From: Lachnospiraceae bacterium UBA938
GTDB taxonomy: Bacteria > Bacillota > Clostridia > Lachnospirales > Lachnospiraceae
NCBI GenBank assembly: GCA_002293475.1
Contig: DBDG01000054.1
Location: 1-39,115, forward strand
Length of the DNA stretch: 39,115 nt
Direction: 5' to 3'
This document shows, one piece after another, positions 1-6,454 of the stretch. The translations under genes were made by a program, and so were the position numbers. How positions within the stretch are numbered: the stretch's first letter is position 1; each line of letters opens with the position of its first letter. The notes under the pieces were generated by a model that ran no database searches, was not told where the DNA came from, and saw only the letters and a program-made list of their open reading frames with translations.

Positions 1-111
1 GCTAGGAGGAATTTCCTATAATAGAACATACCGCCCATTCCGGGAGGCTTTTGCCGAATATTATATGTAATAGTACCACCATTTATCAGATCGGCGGTAA
101 CTGAAACAGTA
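1..111. other. left edge, no supported gene
   Basis: Nothing here can be called with confidence. On the minus strand one frame, different from the upstream RidA frame, stays open from the RidA stop region to the window edge. It would start at a TTG inside the RidA gene end and has no clear ribosome binding site. It could be the first residues of a further gene that continues outside the window. No terminator with a T run is visible after the RidA stop. Confidence 0.2.
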
Positions 112-651
112 TCAATGCGGTTTTGCCTCAACTAACATCTCAATTTCAACTGTGATGTTCCCCGGCAGCACATTGACACCGACCGCCGAGCGCGAAGGGC
201 AGCCGACTTCCTCGCCGAAAATCTTCACCAACAGTCCGGTCGCGGCATTGGCAACCTTGGGCTGATCATAAAAGTCATTGCTACTGGCCACAAATACCAG
301 CATCTTCACGAAACTTTTAATACGGCTTAAATCCCCGAGCTGCGCTTTCAATACGGCCAGCACATTAAGCAAGCAATTCTCGGCCGCCTGCGAAGCCTCT
401 TCAAAACCAGTCTCACCGCCGGCTTTTCCCGTGATATTCTGTCCGTTAATCGCCGGACCACATCCGGACACATAATAAAACTTCCCTTGCCCAAATTCTT
501 TACAGGGGGTATATATCCCACCTTTTGCCGGTGCTGCCGGCAGCGTTAATCCCAACTCCCGGATTCTTTCCTCAAGCTGTGTTCCGGTAACTGTTCTGCT
601 AACTGTCTCGGTTCCTGCTGCCGTTATGCTGCTGATTTTTTCCTCGCCCAT
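112..651 (-). CDS. RidA (YjgF/YER057c/UK114) family protein
   Basis: A 179-residue RidA-fold protein. Family members hydrolyse the reactive enamines/imines released by PLP-dependent deaminases. The C-terminal half has the family pattern CPSRSAVGV with the conserved arginine at about residue 154, then LPGNITVEIEMLVEA, which is the terminal strand. It looks closest to the longer YjgF-like_1 subgroup, and the first ~30 residues extend beyond the core domain. The ATG at 651 has AAGGAGATG eight or so bases upstream. It is the last gene of a minus-strand cluster after a D-amino-acid deacylase and a PLP enzyme, which fits clean-up of 2-aminoacrylate-type intermediates. That pathway role is inferred from context; the exact substrate is unknown. 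Confidence 0.85.
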   Translation of the reverse strand: MGEEKISSITAAGTETVSRTVTGTQLEERIRELGLTLPAAPAKGGIYTPCKEFGQGKFYYVSGCGPAINGQNITGKAGGETGFEEASQAAENCLLNVLAVLKAQLGDLSRIKSFVKMLVFVASSNDFYDQPKVANAATGLLVKIFGEEVGCPSRSAVGVNVLPGNITVEIEMLVEAKPH

Positions 652-701
652 ATCACATCTCCTTTGCCATTTTATCTATATTTTATTGATTTTAACATAC
701 C

Positions 702-2408
702 CTATTTACTATACTTTTTTCCGTCAATAAAGCTTCCCTGACTGCCGGCGGACAACTGCTGATCCTTCCATACAGTCTTGCCGCCGATTAACACTTGTCC
801 CATACCCTTGGAAAGCAGGCCGCTTTGCCGGAAATCAGCACAATCCTCGATCTGCGCAAGATCAAAAATATTAAGATCACCGACACAGCCTTCCCGGATC
901 ATACCCCGGTTCTTTAAACGCAATTTTTCGGCCGGCATGGCGGACATCTTCTTTATTGCCTCCGGCAGGCTGAGAATCTGGCGCTCCGCCACGAAGTCCC
1001 GCAGTATCTTAGAAAAAGCGGCATAAAGCCGGGGATGCGCCGCACCGCCTTCTCCGTATAGAGCATCGGAAATCACAAAAGAGTACGGCAGCCGGGCCAC
1101 CGCATCTACATCCTCCGGTGCCATACTCATTACGATGATGCCCACTTTGCCCTGTTCACTTGCTAACAGCGAGCAGATGAATTCATAGGGGCTGCGCCCG
1201 GTCTGCCGGATATCCGCCAAGGTCTTGCCGATATACTGCTGATTTTCCGCCAAAAGCGTCTGTGTGATCAGGATCCGCTCCATCCCCAGCGATGCCAGAT
1301 AATTATCCCACCCCGGATGCTCTTTGGCAAGGGCTAGTTCCAACGCGGCCGGAGCCTCGGGACTAGCCAGATAAGCCCACATAGCTGCTGCCGATGGCCG
1401 CTGGAAGGCGGGCGGGATAAGCGACATCAGCGTCGTAGCGCCGCCGGTATAAGGATAAAAGTCCACATGAATATCCATCCCCTTGTCACGTTCCCGTTCA
1501 ATCTGTTCCATCGCCCGATAAATCTCCCGGTGCCAGTTTCTTGCCCCGCAAGACTTAAAATGGCTGATCTGCAAAGGAATCTCGGCCGCTTTCGCGATGT
1601 CGATCACCTCCGCCACTGACGTAACCAGGCTATCTCCTTCGCCGCGGATGTGACAGGTCAGCACTCCGCTACGTCTGGCCGCCGCCCGCGCCACAGCGGT
1701 CAGTTCTACCTTGGTGGAATAATATTCTGGCAGATACATGAGGCCCATCGACAGCCCCAAGGCTCCCGCATCCATCGCCTCATCCACCAGTCCGCAGGCG
1801 GCATCCAGCTCCCTGGCTGTAAACCTAGTTTTGGCAAATCCCTTTACTGCGATACGGACTGCCCCGGAGCCGATGAGATTCCCGATATTCAGCGGCAACG
1901 GGGCCGTTTTAAGATAGGCGGCATAATCATGGTAATGGGCAAACAGCTCCGGCCTGACCCTCGCCCCAAGACATGGTGACAGCAGATTGGCCAGCTCTTC
2001 TCCGGTCTCCTTTCGCAGGGGGAAAGGGGTCAGGCCGCACGAACCTGACACTGCTGTCGTGATCCCCTGCGCCAGTTCCGCCGCGCCGAATCCCGCCTTT
2101 AGAACGGCATAATCAAGATGACGGTGAATGTCAACAAAACCCGGGGTTACCAGACGCCCGGCCGCATTGATTACCGCCACCTCGTTAATTACCGGCTCCC
2201 CGCTCATTGCCGGCACCTCGTCAATCGCCGGCACCGCGCTCATATCCGCCAGCTGACAGCCGCCTTCACCACATTCTCCGACACTGCTGCCGGTTCTAGT
2301 GATTGCGGCTATATTTCCGTCTGCTAATAGAATATCTCCCCGGTAAGGTGCTACACCGGTTCCGTCTACTATCCATCCGTTCTTAATGAGTATTTTGTCC
2401 TGTATCAT
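702..2408 (-). CDS. N-acyl-D-amino-acid deacylase (D-aminoacylase family amidohydrolase)
   Basis: A 568-residue amidohydrolase that would hydrolyse N-acyl-D-amino acids to the free D-amino acid and a fatty or short acid. Visible motifs are the metal-site sequence VDIHRHLD (His95, His97), the subtype-defining cysteine in SGSCGLTPFP (Cys124), the histidine strands CHIRGEG and QISHFK, and the catalytic aspartate region VISDALYGEG. It is slightly longer than usual. Residues about 41-80 form a low-complexity insert (repeats of V-P-A-I and E-V type) before the first metal strand, and at DNA level this insert is built from imperfect short repeats (about 2165-2270). The ATG at 2408 follows a GGGGGG stretch. 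It lies downstream of the D-serine/threonine-type PLP enzyme and 50 bp before ridA, probably one operon. Acyl specificity cannot be read. Confidence 0.85.
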   Translation of the reverse strand: MIQDKILIKNGWIVDGTGVAPYRGDILLADGNIAAITRTGSSVGECGEGGCQLADMSAVPAIDEVPAMSGEPVINEVAVINAAGRLVTPGFVDIHRHLDYAVLKAGFGAAELAQGITTAVSGSCGLTPFPLRKETGEELANLLSPCLGARVRPELFAHYHDYAAYLKTAPLPLNIGNLIGSGAVRIAVKGFAKTRFTARELDAACGLVDEAMDAGALGLSMGLMYLPEYYSTKVELTAVARAAARRSGVLTCHIRGEGDSLVTSVAEVIDIAKAAEIPLQISHFKSCGARNWHREIYRAMEQIERERDKGMDIHVDFYPYTGGATTLMSLIPPAFQRPSAAAMWAYLASPEAPAALELALAKEHPGWDNYLASLGMERILITQTLLAENQQYIGKTLADIRQTGRSPYEFICSLLASEQGKVGIIVMSMAPEDVDAVARLPYSFVISDALYGEGGAAHPRLYAAFSKILRDFVAERQILSLPEAIKKMSAMPAEKLRLKNRGMIREGCVGDLNIFDLAQIEDCADFRQSGLLSKGMGQVLIGGKTVWKDQQLSAGSQGSFIDGKKYSK

Positions 2409-2464
2409 GGCCCCCCTGCTATACTAATTTTCCCTAGATATTCTGCTTCTCCACTGGCTATACT

Positions 2465-2538
2465 GATTTTCCTCTATATAGATTTTCCTCTATATAGATT
2501 TTCCCCTATATAGATTTTCCCCTATACGGATCTTCCCC
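2465..2538. repeat. 16-bp minisatellite, about 4.6 copies
   Basis: Tandem units of 16 bp (gattttcctctatata and close variants) run from 2465 to 2528, with a partial fifth unit to 2538. The array starts in the spacer between the deacylase and PLP-enzyme genes and reaches over the stop codon of the latter (ends at 2522). Units 1-2 are identical; units 3-4 carry a T-to-C change. It probably arose by slippage. Confidence 0.85.
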
Positions 2539-3646
2539 TGGCGTCTACCGGCATCCTGATGATCTCGTCGTTCTTTATGGCATAAAACTTATCCTGCAGA
2601 TTCACCGCCGTACAGATATGTAAGGGGATCAGCATGACCACATCACCCACTGCCAGCCCTGTCGGCCCCTGCCGGGTCCGTAATATTCCATGCTCTTCAT
2701 TCATCCGCTCCAATATCAGATGGGGATGTTCCGGCAAAAAAGCATAGGTGTCAAAATAAAAAGGCGGTTTCCCCAATACCACATCACCGGCGAAGGTCTT
2801 GCTCCCCCCGTCCACTACTGCCAGAGACGGCTCTGGGGTACTGACAACTGTGGCATAGACCGCCGCCGCAGTTTCTTCTTCAGTACAGGCTCCTTCCAGA
2901 TAAGTCATCCGGTCATAATAAACATATGTGCCCGGACGGATCTCATTGATGCCGCCGCCGGCAGCGCACGCGGCGGCCGTAGGCGTGGAACCGGCACTGA
3001 TATCCCGGATCGAAAATCCCATTCTTCTCAACTGCTCGGCTGCTTCTGCCATCATCCCGGCCTCTTCCGCTCCGGCAAGGCCGGCATCTTTGGTCGGCTG
3101 GCCATGGTAAACAAGACTCTTAAAAGTATATATCCCGGTTATGTCGAGCCCTTCCAGACGCAATATTTCCTGACCGGTTTCCGCCAGCTTATCCATGGGG
3201 ATGCCGGTCCGGCCGGCACCGGTGTCGATTTCCAGCCGCACCTCTAGGATAAGGCCGGCTGCCACGGCCAGCCGGGACAGCTCCCTGGCGCCGGCAAAGC
3301 TGTCCGCTGCCAAGATAAGTCTCTTTACCCCGCGGCAAAGCTGCTCGGCACGGATCAGCTTATGCGCGCCAATTAACGGATAGGCAATAAAAATATCCTG
3401 TATCCCTCCCGCCGCCATTACTTCCGCTTCTGAAACCGTGGCACAGGTAATGCCGCACGCGCCGGCCGACAGCTGCATCCGGGCAATTTCCGTTGACTTA
3501 TGGGTTTTTATATGAGGCCGCAGCAAACATCGGCTACGTTCAGCGATATCTTGCATCTTCTGGATATTGCGCTGCACCTGCGCCATATCTACGGCAATAC
3601 AGGGGGTCTCCAGCTGCTGCATCTGATCATAAGAAAGGGGTATCAT
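2522..3646 (-). CDS. DSD1/D-threonine-aldolase-like PLP enzyme (alanine racemase N-terminal fold)
   Basis: A 374-residue fold-III PLP enzyme of the family containing eukaryotic-type D-serine dehydratase and D-threonine aldolase. The PLP lysine lies in LRPHIKTHKS near the N-terminus. EIDTGAGRTGI and the phosphate-binding ISAGSTPTAAA follow. The C-terminal LIPLHICTAVN carries the His-x-Cys metal ligands of this family, supporting a metal-dependent lyase or dehydratase rather than a racemase. I chose the ATG at 3646 because GGGAG lies 8 bp upstream; an in-frame ATG at 3676 would add ten residues with a poorer site. It is the first gene of the minus-strand D-amino-acid cluster. Whether the product is pyruvate plus ammonia or an aldehyde plus glycine cannot be settled from sequence. 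Confidence 0.8.
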   Translation of the reverse strand: MIPLSYDQMQQLETPCIAVDMAQVQRNIQKMQDIAERSRCLLRPHIKTHKSTEIARMQLSAGACGITCATVSEAEVMAAGGIQDIFIAYPLIGAHKLIRAEQLCRGVKRLILAADSFAGARELSRLAVAAGLILEVRLEIDTGAGRTGIPMDKLAETGQEILRLEGLDITGIYTFKSLVYHGQPTKDAGLAGAEEAGMMAEAAEQLRRMGFSIRDISAGSTPTAAACAAGGGINEIRPGTYVYYDRMTYLEGACTEEETAAAVYATVVSTPEPSLAVVDGGSKTFAGDVVLGKPPFYFDTYAFLPEHPHLILERMNEEHGILRTRQGPTGLAVGDVVMLIPLHICTAVNLQDKFYAIKNDEIIRMPVDARGRSV

Positions 3647-3687
3647 CCATTTATCTCCCGTTAACATTACTAACATTAATATGTACT

Positions 3688-3716
3688 ACCTTATCACATA
3701 AAGATCCCATATACAA
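3688..3716 (-). promoter_or_regulatory. candidate sigma-A promoter for the D-amino-acid cluster
   Basis: TTGTAT at 3716-3711, a 17-bp spacer, then TAAGGT at 3693-3688 on the minus strand, upstream of the PLP-enzyme start. The -10 box is weak, so this is tentative. Confidence 0.4.
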
Positions 3717-3724
3717 TTAATTCC

Positions 3725-3753
3725 TTGAATATCAGCCCGATTTCCTTTACAAT
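3725..3753 (+). promoter_or_regulatory. sigma-A promoter for the aldolase gene
   Basis: TTGAAT (3725-3730), a 17-bp spacer and TACAAT (3748-3753), 42 bp before the aldolase start. It lies back to back with the candidate minus-strand promoter of the D-amino-acid cluster, so the two units could share a regulator. Confidence 0.7.
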
Positions 3754-3795
3754 AGTTTTCAGTAAGAATAAAAGCACTAGGGACGAGGTAAAGAT

Positions 3796-4761
3796 ATGAA
3801 GGCAATATTTGAACAGCTTCAAAATAACGGGATCCTACCGGTAATCGAGATTCATGAGGTAAAAAATGCCCGCCCGCTGGCCAAGGCACTATGTGACGGC
3901 GGTCTCAACTGTGCGGAAGTGACATTCCGGACGGCGGCGGCCAGCGACTGCATAAGCGCTATGACGGCAGCTTTCCCGGATATGCTGGTAGGAGCCGGAA
4001 CGGTACTGACTACAGAGCAGGTGGATCAGGCTGTGCAGGCCGGTGCCAGATTTATTGTCAGTCCCGGCTTAAACCCCAAGGTCGTCAGTTATTGCCTTGG
4101 CCGGCAGATCCCGGTCATTCCCGGCTGTGCCACGCCTACCGAGGCAGGAAGCGCGATTGAACTGGGTCTGGAGGTAATCAAATTTTTCCCAGCGGAAGCG
4201 GCCGGCGGCATAGCCATGATAAAATCCTTGGCCGCTCCATATTGCAACGTGAAGTTCCTGCCGACCGGCGGGATTACGCCGGTAAATCTGAAGGAGTACC
4301 TGGATTTTGACAGGGTAATCGCCTGCGGCGGCAGTTTTATGGTCAAGCCGGACATGATCTCCGCCGGCGAGTTCGACCAAATCACGGCCATGACCCAAGA
4401 AGCAGTAGACGCCATGTTGGGACTGAAACTACGTCATATCGGCATCAATACTGCCGATGATGCGGAAGCAGGCTCAGTCACCGCTGATTTCTCAGCTATC
4501 CTAGGTCAGGGGATCAGAGAACTGCCGGTATCTTTTTTCGTAGGAACGGGGTTTGAGATCATGAAAGGCCAAGGCCGGGGACGAAAAGGCCATATCTGTG
4601 TCGGCACCAACTATATCGACCGCGCCGTTTACCATTTACAGAAAAAGGGTTATACCTTCGATCAGGAAAACGCCATATATGATGAAAATGGCAAACTGAC
4701 TCTTATCTATGTCGAACAGGAAATCGGTGGCTTTGCGGTTCATCTGTCCCCAAACAGTTAA
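3796..4761 (+). CDS. KDPG/KHG-type aldolase with C-terminal VOC-like domain
   Basis: Residues 1-~208 are a class I 2-keto-3-deoxy-6-phosphogluconate / 4-hydroxy-2-oxoglutarate aldolase. The catalytic glutamate and arginine lie in CAEVTFRTAAA (Glu41, Arg45), and the Schiff-base lysine in EVIKFFPAE (Lys129). VGAGTVLT and SPGLNPKVV are family strands. Residues ~210-321 form a second domain (RHIGINTAD..., GHICVGTNYIDRAVYHLQKKGYTF) resembling a vicinal-oxygen-chelate/glyoxalase fold, a fusion known in some Clostridia. The ATG has GAGGT six bases upstream and a good promoter. It is divergent from D-amino-acid genes and no Entner-Doudoroff dehydratase is visible, so cleavage of hydroxy-oxo acids from amino-acid breakdown is as likely as KDPG cleavage. 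That substrate assignment is inference. Confidence 0.85.
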   Translation: MKAIFEQLQNNGILPVIEIHEVKNARPLAKALCDGGLNCAEVTFRTAAASDCISAMTAAFPDMLVGAGTVLTTEQVDQAVQAGARFIVSPGLNPKVVSYCLGRQIPVIPGCATPTEAGSAIELGLEVIKFFPAEAAGGIAMIKSLAAPYCNVKFLPTGGITPVNLKEYLDFDRVIACGGSFMVKPDMISAGEFDQITAMTQEAVDAMLGLKLRHIGINTADDAEAGSVTADFSAILGQGIRELPVSFFVGTGFEIMKGQGRGRKGHICVGTNYIDRAVYHLQKKGYTFDQENAIYDENGKLTLIYVEQEIGGFAVHLSPNS

Positions 4762-4825
4762 CCGGATCGATTGGCTGGTGGCGGGAGCATGGCCGGTTTC
4801 AAAGCGGACAGGACAAGGTAAACCT

Positions 4826-6454
4826 ATGGTAATTATTAAAAAACTCGTTTATAAATTTCTTAATAATAATCACGTTTTATTTTATCGAAAGATCTTAAGT
4901 AACCGTAAAATACTAGTTTTCCTGATTATGGTCATTGCGGTTACCGTGCGTATCTGGAATTTCCCCGACATCCCAGGAGGGCTTAATCAAGACGAAGCCT
5001 CAAGCGGTTATGATGCGTGGTCACTGGCTCATTACGGCATTGACCGCAACGGAACCTTTCTGCCCAGCTATCATATTTCTTGGGGGAGCGGTGCCAGCGT
5101 CCTGCTGAGCTATCTTCTCATTCCTTTTATATGGGTGTTCGGTCTCACGGTATGGACTCTCCGTCTGCCCAGCTTACTGATAAGTATTACTGCCGTATGG
5201 GTTTTTTACTTGCTTTTAAGGCGGCTGCATAATGAAAAAACCGCCCTGCTCGGAACATTTTTCTTCAGTATCTGTCCCTGGCATATCATGGCGTCACGCT
5301 GGGCGCTTGATTGCAATCTCCTTCCCGGCATGCTGCTGTTTTCGTTTACCATGACAGTATGTGCGCTGCAGGATAATAAAGCGTGGCAATACGCCGCCGC
5401 GGGCGCGTTGTTTTCCTTGTCTGTTTACGCTTATTCAGCCGCGGCTTTTGCCATGCCGGTTATCGTAATCGGAATAGTGATAATTATCCTCTCGCAAAAG
5501 CAGGATGGCTATAAGATTAAAAAGACTGCCCTCTTTTTAATCCCACTGATCCTGTTCTCCATCCCGATCGGCTGTTTTTATCTGGTGAACCTCTTTGACT
5601 TGCCACAGATACGGGCCGGTATCTTCACCGCCCCGAAACTGACGACATTTCGCTCGGTAATTGATGTCCCGGGTTTTGTAGATAATGCCCGTTCATTACT
5701 GGATCTGATTATTAAGCAAAATGACGGTCTGCCCTGGAATCAGATAGAAGGTTTCGGTGTTACTTATAGATATATGGCCCCGTTTGCCTTAATGGGCATC
5801 TTTTACCTTAATCGGCTGCAAGATACCGCCATCCCTAGCGAAGCTGCCGGTTCAGAAAAATATGTGCCAGCCGCCGATAACCATCGGTGCCAATGGCTTA
5901 TGTATATATGGCTGCTTTCGGCTGTGCTGGTCGGCTGTGTGATCAATGTAAACATAAACAGGATCAATATTATATGGATCCCGCTTATTTATTTCTGTGT
6001 TACCGGAATCTCTGTGCTTGCAAGGTATTTTAAACAGCTTTTGCCGATTATGACCGTGGTCTTGGGGATATCGTTTTTAAGTTTTTCCTCGGCATACTTC
6101 GGGGAAGATTACCGCAATGTGATCGCCGGGTATTTTTATGAAGGCTATGGCGAGGCGGCGGCATATGCTAACAGTCTGGGGCTGCCCGTAGCGGACTTTT
6201 CCGGCGTTCCCTACACCAATGCCCTGTTTTACAGCCAGCCGGACCCCCGGCACTTCCATGAAACGGTCGTTTATACCGATCCTAATGCTGAGTTCAGACC
6301 GGTCGCCAGTTTTACCAAATGGTATTATCAGGATGCGCCGCCAGGCAGCGTCATGATCAAGCAGGGGCTTGCCCCGGATAGCCAATACACAAAGCAGTTC
6401 GGCAATTATTATGTTGAGCACATTATTTCTTCCCGATCTTCATCGTCAGGCTGA
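4826..6454 (+). CDS. GT39/ArnT-like polytopic membrane glycosyltransferase
   Basis: A ~542-residue integral membrane protein. After a basic N-terminus the first membrane helix is at about 29-43, followed at once by the periplasmic-side loop FPDIPGGLNQDEASSGYDAW. Its Asp-Glu pair (56/57) matches the catalytic acidic motif of GT-C enzymes such as PMT/ArnT (GT39). About ten hydrophobic segments follow and the last ~110 residues are soluble. Such enzymes move a sugar from a polyprenyl-phosphate carrier to an outer target; donor and acceptor are unknown here. I chose the ATG at 4826 (AAGG upstream) because the longer frame would overlap the aldolase gene. The 3' end overlaps the convergent tex gene by 32 bp. 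Confidence 0.7.
   Translation: MVIIKKLVYKFLNNNHVLFYRKILSNRKILVFLIMVIAVTVRIWNFPDIPGGLNQDEASSGYDAWSLAHYGIDRNGTFLPSYHISWGSGASVLLSYLLIPFIWVFGLTVWTLRLPSLLISITAVWVFYLLLRRLHNEKTALLGTFFFSICPWHIMASRWALDCNLLPGMLLFSFTMTVCALQDNKAWQYAAAGALFSLSVYAYSAAAFAMPVIVIGIVIIILSQKQDGYKIKKTALFLIPLILFSIPIGCFYLVNLFDLPQIRAGIFTAPKLTTFRSVIDVPGFVDNARSLLDLIIKQNDGLPWNQIEGFGVTYRYMAPFALMGIFYLNRLQDTAIPSEAAGSEKYVPAADNHRCQWLMYIWLLSAVLVGCVINVNINRINIIWIPLIYFCVTGISVLARYFKQLLPIMTVVLGISFLSFSSAYFGEDYRNVIAGYFYEGYGEAAAYANSLGLPVADFSGVPYTNALFYSQPDPRHFHETVVYTDPNAEFRPVASFTKWYYQDAPPGSVMIKQGLAPDSQYTKQFGNYYVEHIISSRSSSSG

Noticed and set aside
1..111. Minus-strand open frame running off the left edge
   Set aside because: Too short to judge, only a TTG start without a clear ribosome binding site; noted but not called as a gene.
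4709..4825. Upstream start for the GT39-like protein inside the aldolase gene
   Set aside because: The ATG at 4826 has a plausible ribosome binding site and begins the expected basic, then hydrophobic, N-terminus.
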